Shown here: piece by piece, positions 1-9,451 of the stretch
How positions within the stretch are numbered: position 1 is the first letter of the stretch
How the letters are laid out: each line of letters begins with the position of its first letter
NCBI GenBank assembly: GCA_023376005.1
Contig: CM042142.1
Coordinates: 51,674,284-51,738,283, forward strand
DNA length: 64,000 nt
Direction of reading: 5' to 3'
DNA from: Doryteuthis pealeii
Lineage: Eukaryota; Mollusca; Cephalopoda; Myopsida; Loliginidae
Notes under the pieces: model-generated
The model's database searches: none
What the model was told of the DNA's origin: nothing
What the model saw: only the letters and a program-made list of their open reading frames with translations
Position numbers and translations under genes: made by a program

Positions 1-395
1 TTTTTGTCTGTAACAAAAAACTACCTCACTGCTTACGTCACACTGCCTAAAATTGTCATAAATAGAATACATTCAAAATTTGAGCTCGCAATGTTTGACA
101 GTCCTCATTGGCTTTTTAAACAAGTTTTAATAAATACATACCTGGTATTATCTATCTATATATAGTTTTTATTCTATTTTAATATATATATTTAAAGTTA
201 TCAGAACTAAGTTTCCATTTCAATTTTTTTATTTTTTACTCCTTTAATAAATTTATTTTATTTTTTACTCCTTTAATAAATTTGATGATTTGACTTTACT
301 TATGATACAAAATCTCTGATATCAAATTCTCAACTCCCATCCACTCAGGTAATATTTATTTTACGTCGTCCAGAGGGCGTTTTTTATTTTGCTAG
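1..395 (+). mobile_element. Helitron family III, 3' part (cut by window start)
   Basis: The sequence from base 1 (TTTTTGTCTGTAAC) matches the interior of the copy at 17880-18372. It ends in a short GC hairpin around 364-380, an AT stretch and CTAG (392-395) followed by T, the usual 3' end of a Helitron. No coding capacity; a non-autonomous copy. Confidence 0.6.
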
Positions 396-651
396 TTATA
401 ATAATAATCATTTTGACACGGTTATATGATATTAAGTATTCCTATCGGATACAAATGATTTTAAGTATTTCTATCCAATACTAATAATCTTTAAATAGAA
501 GCATTTGTCCCATAAATGTGACTCTAACAGGCTCTACTCGGGTCTAAGCGGGCCTTGGTGTAGTGGCAATAAATAAGTACTCCTCGCTCCCCAGAGCTCC
601 AGAACTGGAGCCCCACCACCGGATGCAGTTTATATTCAGCACACCTCTTTT

Positions 652-899
652 ATGTATTTACCAGCCCATCCGCACGTGTAAGATGCAAGATGAACGTGCA
701 GGATGCGGCTAATGCCTTAAACGGAGTTTAACTGGTTTGAATTCAGAGTTTTCCTTCTCCTAGACTGGTTACCATGGGAAGGTTAAAGAGCCCAGAATAC
801 CCAACTTCTATTAGCGTTATGTGAAATGCAAACAGCCTCAACCAGGATTTGAACTCGTGTCACTGTCTATTGCATACGATGATAACCATTACACCCCAA
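652..899 (-). repeat. SINE B copy, degenerate
   Basis: Read on the minus strand it has a tRNA-like head with a B-box-like GAGTTCAAATCC near 845-860, then the common SINE B body (GCATTTCACAT, the AACCAGTCTAGG block, the GTCGCATCCTGC block) and ends near 652 in a GTAAATACAT tail. The body blocks recur at 7390-7620, 10940-11210, 27740-28025 and 31765-32070. It is diverged, with a missing middle. Confidence 0.55.
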
Positions 900-1763
900 A
901 CACCTCTACAGCGCCACCCTTTTATGAGTGGAGATCTCCCTCCTCTGAAGGGGATACAATTAGCATATCCAAAGCCCCACCGACAGGGTGTTTATCAGTT
1001 TCTAAAGGAATTATTAGTCCTGTGTAATTACCAGTCAGTAGAAATCTGCCATTTACAACTGTTACGTAATGGGCGTGACGTGGAGCCGTGAGAGTGTCCT
1101 GATGACTGGATGAGAATGGAAAAGTTTAAGTGATGATTTGGCATGAACATATGGCGTGGTTTGATTGGACGAGCGAATGGTTCGTGGCAAAGGGGACAAA
1201 GGAGGGGTGAGAGGTCAGGGTGAAAATTAAGTCTAGAAAAATGCATTAACGGAGCAAGATATATTTCTTGCTCTCAGCAGTTGTAATTTGGGGAAAATAA
1301 AATATTAATGAGAAAAAAAGAAAGAAGCAGTCTTGTGTTATTACTAAAAACTCCATATGGCACAAGGCAAGATAGCCCTCAGCACTAAGCTGACATCCAG
1401 ACTCCATAACATCATAGAACTGCCAACAACTGAACAACTGCCCAAAAACCAGGATTCCAGCCTTCTCCAATGTAGTACCGGTACAGAGGTAAGTATATTG
1501 AATATTTCTTTATCCACACGTCGTTCATTTCATTAGAAGGAAGAGCCGTAACGTGAGAAACGTGGACACATCATCTCTCCATTCGGAAATGAGTGCAAGA
1601 CGTAACGAAGAGATGACCCGTCATCATCTCAGCCATTCAGATAAGGGTAGGTTAAATAAACAAACGTATTTAACACTTTATCTCTCCAGTCCAACAAGGA
1701 GAGCAATGTTAGACAACTAATTACTTACAGCTGTTTTTCTGAGTTACATTTAGTTTTTGCCTG
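900..1763. other. No recognised feature
   Basis: Single-copy-looking AT-rich DNA. Open frames are short and lack splice context or a recognisable domain. Nothing to annotate. Confidence 0.4.
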
Positions 1764-1775
1764 AAAATCCATTTA

Positions 1776-2348
1776 CAGCCCTGTCGGCTGGGGCGTTAGA
1801 ATGCACCGACTGCACCTCTGCAGAGGGGTAAGACTCCCCCAATGGGGCCACCTGTTGGCCGTGGGTGGCGACCCGTGATGCTTAAGGATAGAGCCCAGGT
1901 GGATGAGCAGTTCATGACATGCAATACTCCACTTTGGCCCTATCTTGGGCTAGACGGGCGGTCGGAGAGACCCCTCCGATCAATCGGCTGGTCACGTTAA
2001 GCCCTAGCACCTATATGATTGCCCCAACCCTATTGCCCTTATGGCAAGCCCCAACCCCTTTTTATCATATGGATGCTAGAAGGCGGTGGCTGTGGGTCTA
2101 CATGTCTGATGGTGAGGTTCCAGTTTTGGAGGTTTGGGGAATGTGGAGCATCCCTTCATCACCATTGCTCCCTGGTCCACTCTGACCCGGAGTGGTAGTA
2201 CCTGTTAGGGTCCCATCTATGGGTTAAATAGAAAAATGTATTTTATAAAAAAATGTATTATCCATTAAGAATTGCTTTATTTCAAAACTTTATCGGCATT
2301 AAATGACCCACTGAGGTTGATATACCGTAAAACAAAAACAAACAAACA
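1776..2348 (+). mobile_element. Retroposon C, full-length copy with target-site duplication
   Basis: About 570 bp running from CCCTGTCGGCTGGGGC to a tail ending ATGCCGTAAAAC plus (AAACA)n. It is flanked by the direct repeat AAAATCCATTTA (1764-1775 and 2349-2360), a target-site duplication typical of LINE-driven insertion. The 3' tail can fold as a hairpin (CGGCAT pairing with ATGCCG). No protein is encoded and no Pol III boxes were found, so the origin of the 5' part is unknown. More than ten diverged copies occur in this window. Confidence 0.75.
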
Positions 2349-2360
2349 AAAATCCATTTA

Positions 2361-2780
2361 TGTAATTTAGTGTATAGGTATGAAGTCTGATATATATCTT
2401 ACCATTTGCCATTCAAGCATGAAATACGGTGTTCCTCGTATAAGAAGCGGACATTGTAAGTTCATCATATTTCGACTATACCTAAAAAGAAGAGAATACT
2501 ATTTCAGGTATACGATGACATCTTTAGATAGAGGAAAAGTCTTTATTTTTAAAACGTTGACAAAATATTATATTTGCACACTCATACTCACACATAAGCA
2601 CCTCCTAACAACACACTAACATTGATATCGTGTACATAATATATATTTTAAATTGAGATCTCAAACGTACATATAAAGATTTGGGTATATTTTTACATAT
2701 ATGGAGCAACATAAATAAATGAGGTTAAGTAAACAAACAAATGTGTTTATTTTTATATGGCTTTAGGCCGACAATTTTTG
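2361..2780. other. No recognised feature
   Basis: AT-rich spacer between retroposon C and a foldback element; the 79-residue open frame at 2380-2619 has no recognisable domain. Confidence 0.4.
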
Positions 2781-3050
2781 GAGGATATGTGCTTAATTGA
2801 AGTCATACCTAATTTTGAAAATTAATTAGTTAATAATTAATGAATTTAGGCGGGCATATATGTTCAAATGTAAGGCTAAACAAATCGAGAAAATGTCAAT
2901 CCCTGAATAGGTCGAAATGTACATTCAGGGATTGACATTTTCTCGATTTGTTTAGCCTTACATTTGAACATATATGCTCGCCTAAATTCATTAATTATTA
3001 ACTAATTAATTATCAAAATTAGGTATGACTTCAATTAAGCACATATCCTC
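2781..3050. mobile_element. Foldback element with an eroded hammerhead at its loop
   Basis: Arms at about 2781-2914 and 2925-3050 are near-perfect reverse complements with only about 10 nt between them. The centre reads CTGAATAGGTCGAAATG: a hammerhead core (CTGA, then GAAA, then the palindrome ATGTACAT and a U) from which most of stem II appears deleted. The arms continue directly as what would be stem I. It belongs to the ribozyme-bearing foldback class seen best at 50885-51315. Confidence 0.65.
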
Positions 3051-3056
3051 AAAAAA

Positions 3057-3174
3057 AATGAATAAATGGATATTTTGGTACAGATATTAATTTATTTCAG
3101 CATTTCTTTGAATCAGACTGGGGAGGCAAAGAAATGCCGAAATAAATTCATATGTGTACTAAGGTAACCATTTA

Positions 3175-3180
<6 letters not shown>
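3057..3180. mobile_element. Small foldback element with paired hammerhead-like loops
   Basis: Arms at about 3057-3110 and 3128-3180 are inverted repeats (GAATAAATGG at one end, CCATTTATTC at the other). The loop holds CTGGGGA, a GGCA/TGCC stem and GAAA on the plus strand, and CTGATTC, stem and GAAA on the minus strand. Both look like hammerhead cores with lost essential bases. It is directly followed by (TA)n. Confidence 0.5.

Positions 3181-3232
<52 letters not shown>
3176..3232. repeat. (TA)n microsatellite
   Basis: About 28 uninterrupted TA units abutting the foldback element on its right side. Confidence 0.95.
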
Positions 3233-3234
<2 letters not shown>

Positions 3235-3548
3235 CCAACACCCCACTCTTGAGCATTCTACAACGCAACGTGTGTGTATATGGTGCCGTACTTGTGTACA
3301 TTCGCAATGTCATTCACGGTACAGTACACGTGTGTACATTCCCAATAAAAGCGTTATACGCAAGATCAGAGTCCAAATTACTTACAGTATGTGGTGTCCG
3401 GTTCTCATCCAACCGATTCCATTCTTCTTTGATTCTTCTTCGGAATAAATAAGAGGGCGCATCCCTGAAAATAAATGAATAAATAATTAAAGGGAGATAA
3501 TTTACAGTCTTAAATTTTGAGTTGAAGTGATTTTTTTAATTTTCATTC

Positions 3549-4702
3549 TACCGTGTTTCCCCTAAAATAAGACCTACCTACAATAAGACCTAGCGCGATT
3601 TTTCAAGATGAGCCCCATGGGGATAAGTCTTAGTTCATTCGTCTTGTACTCTATCCCCAAATAAAAGTATTACTTACTTTGTGTGGGCTGGTGAGCTGAA
3701 ATAGAATTTAACGAAAAGAGGGAAAGGACAGAGACAGACTTTAGAGTTAGACCTTTATTATCGGGTTCACACTATTTCGTTGAGGGGATATATTTCCCGA
3801 ATAGAATGACATGGAGAGGTAACATCTATCGGTGTTACCTCTCCAAAGTCTCTCAGTCCCCAGCGTCTTCGAGACATTTTCGACACCAAGAACTTGTTTT
3901 TTTTTTTCTGCGCATGTCCGGAGGGCTCTTCCTGTCATAAGCCCTCTGGGAGATTGTTATTTTTGTGTCTTTTTTGTTTATTTATTTATTTAATTTAATT
4001 TTGTTTTACTTTTGTTTTATTTATTTTTATTTTTATTTATCCCCACAGCCCTCCCCTTAAAATAGGCCCTAGTTGAGATCGACACCAAAACGAAAGAAAT
4101 AAGCATTCTTCACAATGCACTGCAAACACTCGTCTTTGTCAATGATCAAGACTAAAACCCCGCAGCAATTTTGGAATCCAGTGACTTGCAGAACAATAAC
4201 TTCCAGGGGATGATAATATGACTTTAAAAAAAATAAAACAAACATGTTAATGGTAAATAGATGTAGATCGGCTTTCGTAATTTCTCGTTATTTAGAAATT
4301 TCGTAAGCCGTAAGATACATCTTATGTATGCGTACAGGGTGGTCGTCAGTGATGCACTGACTTCATCGCCGATTAGTGCATAATACCGGCTCCGATAGCA
4401 ACCTCAACTTGAATCCAGCATCTTCAAGTTGCCACCCTGTAAGCTACGTGCTGCTAGTCTTGACACTTTTGCTACTACTGAAACTACACAAAACCTCTTA
4501 AATCGAGAAACCACAGTCAGTTTGAGCAAAAGAAAATGCCCTTCCCATTATATTAATATTTAGAAATTTCGTAAATTTTTTACTTCGTAATATTGTTTAT
4601 CGAAATATTAAGAATAAAACATTGTTATATTGTTACATATAGTGTTATATTTCGGAGTGAAAATTTATATAAGCCCTCTCTTGTTTTGGGGGAAACACGG
4701 TA
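3549..4702. mobile_element. Non-autonomous DNA transposon with 13-bp TIRs
   Basis: The ends are ACCGTGTTTCCCC (3550-3562) and GGGGAAACACGGT (4689-4701), flanked by TA on both sides, as expected for a TA-targeting cut-and-paste element. Subterminal AAAATAAGACCTA-type motifs near 3570-3595 recur inside (4058-4075, AAAATAGGCCCTAG). The termini resemble a MITE type known from many animals; I do not assign a name. No transposase frame is visible. Confidence 0.65.
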
Positions 4703-5025
4703 CCTGTCATTCAGATTGCTATCATTGACAAAGAAGAGACAAAATAGAGCGTGGAAAATTACGATTTTCTTCTCTGTCTCTTGTTTGCGTTTTATCAACA
4801 AAACGTATTTGGGTTCTTTTCTTTTCTTTTCTTTTTTTTTAACATCAAATAAACCAAAACAAACTTACAACGGTGTCGAGTAGGGTGGGTATGGTGAGTG
4901 TGACAACTGGGGTTGAGCGAATTCACGCGCAATGAATCGAGATACGCGTTCACTAACGATTAAGCAGCACACACACACACACACACACACACGAACATTG
5001 CTATTATGTAAGTAAAAAGGTAAAT
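4703..5025. other. Spacer with (CA)n
   Basis: Holds a short poly-T run and a (CA)n tract at 4968-4993. Nothing else recognised. Confidence 0.5.
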
Positions 5026-5270
5026 TCGTTGGGGCGGCCTAATGTCGGTATCAGCCAGACAGCGAGGGAGTCTATCCCCTTTCACTAGCGCTAGACCAAG
5101 GAGATTGTTTTTAGCGTCTGAGGTGAAGCGCCACACTTACAATCAGCTCCTCACTTTACCGCACAGATTCATGTGCTACTCATTCGCTGATTGGCGAGGG
5201 CCGGTATCGAACCAGAACCTTGTGATTCCTAGCCGAACGCTCTACCGAATGGGTTAAATCGGCCCTTAGG
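5026..5270 (-). repeat. SINE A copy
   Basis: On the minus strand it begins with a tRNA-like head (degenerate D-arm region, B box like GGTTCGATACC), followed by the family body (CTCAGC.TATGAGTAGCACA, GGTAAAGTGAGGAGCTGAT, TCTAGCGCTAGTGAAAGGGG) and ends in GCCGCCCCAACG. Same family as 13491-13706, 29766-30000 and 62762-63000. Confidence 0.75.
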
Positions 5271-5459
5271 TAAATATATTTTACAAGCATGCGTACATAA
5301 CAGTTTAAGGGTTTACATGCCGTAAAATCTAAACTCAAAACAAACAAACAAATATACCAATTACCATTAGTACAGGTAGGTTCTTAATGATTTACACCGT
5401 ACCTTTGTGTTGATAGATATTTTATTATATTTGCTAAGCTGAGTGTGGTACAGTAAAAC

Positions 5460-5752
5460 CCATGCACACAAGCACACACACACAGATATGAATACATACA
5501 TACATCTATGCATATACATACATACCTACATACATATGCATATATACATGTATATGCATATACTTATGCACACATACGCATACACGCACGCATATATACA
5601 TATGTATGAATATATACATACCTGCACGCACACACAGAAGTGCAGGACTTCCAGAGAGGACCAAATTCACTTCAGTAGAATATTTTCAAAAAAGGGAAAG
5701 CGGTTTTGTACACACTTAATCATCCCTGTCTGTCTGTCTGTCTGTCTGTATA
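5460..5752. repeat. CA/ACAT and GTCT microsatellites
   Basis: (CA)n and ACAT-rich runs at 5460-5635 and (GTCT)n at 5719-5748; the open frame across them is simple-repeat translation only. Confidence 0.9.
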
Positions 5753-5764
5753 TATAAGGAATGG

Positions 5765-5975
5765 AGCACTCTGTGACGGCCTTTACACACAAAGCTATGT
5801 GTGTATTAAAACAGTTAAAATCCCCTTCCCATTCTGTAAGTGAAGACAGCCTAATGGTTAAGGTGCCAGACTGACACCCAACCGTTTCAATTCCGGCTGT
5901 AGGTAGCCTACGAAATGTCTAGCCACACTGAAGAGACTTGATAAGTCGAAACACGTGTCTGTGGATGACCCTATA
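5765..5975 (+). mobile_element. SINE-like element with hammerhead ribozyme (copy 1)
   Basis: A tRNA-like promoter region (A-box-like TGGTTAAGGTG near 5856, B-box-like GTTTCAATTCCGG near 5884) is followed by a complete hammerhead ribozyme at 5923-5964 and then (TA)n. The upstream body (CCTTTACACACAAAGC, ATTAAAACAGTTAAAATCCC) matches the minus-strand copy at 20551-20895. The layout resembles schistosome Sm-alpha repeats and metazoan retrozymes, which couple a small promoter with a hammerhead. Mobilisation by a LINE or Penelope-like enzyme is inference. Confidence 0.75.
5923..5964 (+). ncRNA. Hammerhead ribozyme, complete minimal form
   Basis: Stem I is CCACA (5923-5927) paired with TGTGG (5960-5964). 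The core CTGAAGA (5928-5934) has A at the variable position 7. Stem II is GACTT-GAT-AAGTC (5935-5947). GAAA is at 5948-5951. Stem III/cleavage segment ACACGTGT-C has the allowed GUC triplet, so the predicted cut is after C5959. In one molecule stem III is only two pairs; the 8-nt palindrome ACACGUGU would allow the dimeric form known for minimal hammerheads in mobile elements. Confidence 0.88.
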
Positions 5976-6009
5976 TATATATTTTATATGCGATTATCAA
6001 TATAATTTT

Positions 6010-6128
6010 TATATAAAAAAAAGAAGGTCCGCAAAATGTATTTTGTTCTCAGAAAAATTTTTAAAAAGAATTTTTAAAAAAATTTTTCTGAGAACAAAAT
6101 ACATTTTGCAGACCTTCTTTTTTTATAA
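6010..6128. repeat. Perfect-arm palindrome inside (TA)-rich DNA
   Basis: AAGAAGGTCC...CTGAGAACAAA-type arms (6022-6062 and 6080-6123) are inverted with a poly-A/T loop. No hammerhead motif at this loop. It lies inside a wider inverted pair: GCGATTATCAA (5988-5998) and TTGATAATCGC (6269-6279), the same motif found in the ribozyme SINE body at 20872-20882. Confidence 0.65.
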
Positions 6129-6169
6129 AATATTGAATTTTCTACCGTTGGATTTTATATTTATTTAAC

Positions 6170-6209
6170 ATTTTTATATATATTATATATTTTATATTTT
6201 TATATATTA

Positions 6210-6263
<54 letters not shown>

Positions 6264-6332
6264 TTAGTTGATAATCGCATAGGTGAAAAACTGACAACCA
6301 CCAAGCACCGAGTCTGTGTCAAGGCTACCATA

Positions 6333-6395
<63 letters not shown>

Positions 6396-6397
6396 AT
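6170..6397. repeat. (TA)n and (TG)n tracts
   Basis: (TA)n at about 6217-6262 and 6335-6369, followed by (TG)n to 6396. Confidence 0.9.
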
Positions 6398-6427
6398 TTT
6401 GGCAGCAAGTTATTATTTAGGCAGCTA

Positions 6428-6806
6428 TTCTTGAAGACACTGAATATTTCTTCTTTACGATCTTTATCTGTATTCTTTCAAGTCTTCTAGTGGTTTTCCG
6501 TAAATTGGGATCCAGCTGGTGAGGAAACGCCCATACTTTCTACCGAAACTCTTAAAAAACATAATCGACTCTCCTAATTTGAATAAAAATTAAATAAATG
6601 TATAAATAAATTCAAATGCGAAAAAAAATAGCACACTACAACCAAAGATCCCTTGATAACGACCGGCGAAATGGTGGAAAGCGCTTGGGTAGAAAGTATG
6701 GTACAATTTCTCCATCTGGATCCCAAGTCACGGAAAATCCCAAGATAGCTTGAAAGAATACAAATAAAGGTCATAAAGAAGAAATATTCCGTGGTTTTCA
6801 ACAATA
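6428..6806. mobile_element. Foldback element, about 118-bp arms
   Basis: The left arm 6428-6545 and right arm 6688-6806 are reverse complements with scattered mismatches (e.g. GAATATTTCTTCTTTA against TAAAGAAGAAATATTC). The 140-bp loop holds CTTGATAACGACCGGCGAAAT (about 6651-6671), which resembles a hammerhead core with a changed catalytic G and shortened stem II. Right end abuts (TA)n at 6810-6846. Confidence 0.6.
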
Positions 6807-6809
<3 letters not shown>

Positions 6810-6848
<39 letters not shown>

Positions 6849-6944
6849 CACACGTGCACATACACACGCTCACAACACTCTGACACACTCACACACGCAC
6901 ACACACACACACACACACACGCATATATATATATATATATATCA
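6810..6944. repeat. (TA)n-(CA)n-(TA)n tract
   Basis: TA repeats, then CACA-rich DNA, then TA again, separating two foldback elements. Confidence 0.9.
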
Positions 6945-6946
6945 GA

Positions 6947-7142
6947 GTAAGAAGTTTGAAAAACGCACAGGTGTTAAGTAATATTGTTTTATTAGCTTAT
7001 ATTGTAATATTTCAATCCGATTTGGAACATCATTAGAGAATGTCTATTGCAAAAAGAAGAAAACAGATTGAAATATTGCAATATGAGCTAATAAAACAAC
7101 ATTACTTAACAACATCTGTGCGTTTTTCAAATTTCTTACCCT
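6947..7142. mobile_element. Foldback element with hammerhead-like loop
   Basis: Arms 6947-7012 and 7066-7142 are reverse complements (GAAAAACGCACAG against CTGTGCGTTTTTC). On the minus strand 7004-7036 reads CTAATGA, a GTTCC-AAAT-CGGAT stem-loop and GAAATATTAC, an eroded hammerhead with the catalytic G changed. Flanked by (TA)n on both sides (to 6944 and 7183-7217). Confidence 0.6.
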
Positions 7143-7177
7143 GATATACTATCGGATTCATTTCCTTATTTTAATCG

Positions 7178-7219
<42 letters not shown>

Positions 7220-7389
7220 GGACTCTCTCGTCGATTTTCGACGCATGAGGGTTCACACACACAATGAACACCCACACAGTGATTTGTTTATAGTGGTGAA
7301 GGCTTGTGTTGGACCATCCACATTTTTGGAACAGTCGATAGGAAAGAATTGGTGCATCAAGGGTTGCCACAAACCCAGTCAGCGACCGA

Positions 7390-7617
7390 CCTCAGGAATT
7401 TTGAATTCAGAGTTATCCCTCTCCTAGACTGGTTACCTACCCAAGGCTGAAGGGCCCAGTCTGCCCTACTATTTAATCCATAGCTGGAGGGAGAATATAT
7501 GGATTCATACCTTTCCCAAGGGTATTAGTGGTATGTGAAATGCCAACAGCTTCGTCTAGGAATTGAACTCGAATCGACGAGTCCATTTCCCACGACTAAC
7601 CACTAGACCTCACGCGT

Positions 7618-7704
<87 letters not shown>
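7390..7704 (-). repeat. SINE B copy followed by (TA)n(TG)n
   Basis: The minus-strand head near 7560-7615 has A-box-like TCTAGTGGTTAGTCG and B-box-like GATTCGAGTTCAATTCC. The body runs to about 7390. A (TA)n(TG)n tract 7619-7704 abuts the head. Confidence 0.7.
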
Positions 7705-7706
<2 letters not shown>

Positions 7707-7721
7707 ATGTAGATTTATGTA

Positions 7722-8046
7722 TCCGTTTGTGGGAGGTACATATATCAAGTTTGGGCATTAGTGTGAAGCATTAAAGAAATTCGGTTGTTTGAGAGAAGAG
7801 TTTCTTTATTTGGTAAATTTTCAAGATTGCGATACTCTCTTCAGATTGGGGACAGATATTCTGAGAGTTCCTGTGTCAGTGTTGAGGCCCCGGGTGTGAG
7901 TGTCTGTCTCCAGTCTGATGAAGAGAGTATCGCAATCTTGAAAATTTACTAAATAAACAAAACTCTTCTCTCAAACACCGAGTTTCTTATATTTTTAATA
8001 TATTTAATGCTTCATACAAATGCCCAAACTTGATATATGTACCTCC
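7722..8046. mobile_element. Foldback element with twin inverted hammerhead-like motifs
   Basis: Arms of about 120 bp (7726-7848 and 7911-8046) are inverted repeats, e.g. GAGGTACATATATCAAG against CTTGATATATGTACCTC. The plus-strand motif at 7911-7952 (CAGT-CTGATGA-stem II-GAAAATTT-ACT) has an intact core and a weak 3-bp stem I. The minus-strand partner at 7812-7848 has CTGAAGA and GAAA. The spacer between them is about 60 bp and not repetitive. Confidence 0.65.
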
Positions 8047-8129
8047 CAAAAACGGTTACATATACCTAAATAAATACAAATATATATACTTACGAGAAGC
8101 ATACGGAGACCCTTCGACAACAATATATG

Positions 8130-8177
<48 letters not shown>

Positions 8178-8178
<1 letters not shown>

Positions 8179-8213
8179 TGATGAGAGGTGAAACCTCGAA
8201 ACACGTATCTGTG
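8178..8213 (+). ncRNA. Hammerhead ribozyme, core intact, stem I weak
   Basis: Core CTGATGA (8178-8184), stem II GAGGT-GAA-ACCTC (8185-8197), GAAA (8198-8201), then CACGTATC. Stem I must use the upstream TATATA against TGTGAA with wobble pairs, because (TA)n has replaced the usual CCACA. Confidence 0.55.
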
Positions 8214-8473
8214 AATAACTTATTTATGAATATATACTCCCACTTTGGTTGAATTCTCTAAATAGGGATTTAATTGTAAAATTCACCGCTCTGGCGTGTA
8301 GCTAACCCTCACTTTGTTTACAAAGTTAGAGGGCTCTAGTGAATTCATTTCCGCTTAGAAATGTATCAATTAAATATTCTCCTATATTTGACAGCCGCTA
8401 ATGGCCGCATGGGTAAGACACTTGGCAGACGAAAATTCATCAAACCCGGCTAGAGGTAGCTGTTAAAATGTAG

Positions 8474-8514
8474 CCACACTAATGAGAGGTGAAACTTGAA
8501 ACACATGTCTGTGG
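8474..8514 (+). ncRNA. Hammerhead ribozyme, probably inactive
   Basis: Stem I CCACA/TGTGG is intact, and the ACACATGTC cleavage segment is present (predicted site after C8509). The core is CTAATGA: the essential G5 is A, and stem II is partly unpaired. Likely dead. Confidence 0.6.
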
Positions 8515-8522
8515 ATAACTTA

Positions 8523-8583
<61 letters not shown>

Positions 8584-8584
8584 T

Positions 8585-8870
8585 TGAGTTGCAGTTCCAT
8601 TTGAAGAAAATCTGGATTGGGCCCATCAGCGGAAGTTGGAAAAATATGAAGACCTACGTGAACAATGCGTCAGAAACGGATGGATAACGGATGTATTTCC
8701 CATTGAGGTCGGATGTCGGGGGGTTTATTGCCAACTCAACCTCGGCATTTTTGTCTAAACTTGGACTTTCTCTACAGACAAGAGGAAATACTTAAAAAAG
8801 ATTCAGGAGAAAGCTCTAACCGCATCAGCGTGGATATGGCAGTCCTATATTGTGACATGAAACCGAAAAA
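8585..8870 (+). pseudogene. LINE-type pol C-terminal remnant (type D)
   Basis: Translation from 8600 gives DWAHQRKLEKYEDLREQC, then NGWITDVFPIEVGCRG, a motif set common at the C-terminus of retrotransposon polyproteins in aquatic invertebrates and fish. A one-base shift in the G run near 8718 moves the frame to FIANSTSAFLSKLGLS, followed by a stop. Broken, about 90 codons, with no upstream RT. Confidence 0.65.
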
Positions 8871-9020
8871 GTCTGGTGGTATCGTGAGATAGTGCTGGGG
8901 CGCTCTGGGTTAGTGGTAATGATGCTTCGGCCCGAAACCATGCCTGAACCCAGAGTCATCATCTGATGAAGGCTTTGTTGGTTGCAATGCTACTGTGTAA
9001 ATAGCAGTCATTGTATGAAG

Positions 9021-9023
<3 letters not shown>

Positions 9024-9072
<49 letters not shown>

Positions 9073-9255
9073 TTTCAAGATAATCAAAAGTCTTTCGAAC
9101 AACATATAAAAAGGATTTGAACAGTCTTGATTCACACGTGTGGTCTCTTAATTGCCCGCGAGAAAAAAAATCAATAGAAAACTGAATAAACAATCCTTGC
9201 CTGTCATATTTAATGATACTAAGACGAAAAGATAATCTGTTACCTAAATACACAT

Positions 9256-9343
<88 letters not shown>

Positions 9344-9384
9344 ATATATAATTTATCGAGGAAGCATACGAGGAACCCACACTT

Positions 9385-9444
<60 letters not shown>
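9024..9444. repeat. (TA)n/(TG)n tracts with short spacers
   Basis: (TA)n at 9024-9071, 9257-9276, 9299-9350 and 9388-9444, with a short (TG)n near 9277-9292. The spacer 9072-9256 has no recognised feature. Confidence 0.85.

Positions 9445-9451
<7 letters not shown>

Larger units (their letters stand above)
8178..8515 (+). mobile_element. Ribozyme SINE, dimer-like unit (copy 2)
   Basis: Two hammerhead copies in direct orientation, 8178-8213 and 8474-8514, bracket a 300-bp body that contains a tRNA-like region (TGGCCGCATGGGTAAG, about 8402). Both ribozymes are followed by the same AACTTATTTAT.AATATATA motif, so the unit reads as one monomer plus the start of the next. This resembles Sm-alpha/retrozyme multimers, where hammerheads at each boundary would release a roughly 300-nt monomer. 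(TA)n precedes (8136-8177) and follows it (8529-8581). Confidence 0.65.

Noticed and set aside
2781..3050. CRISPR-like or attachment-site palindrome
   Set aside because: Eukaryotic context, no spacer array; fits the foldback element class.
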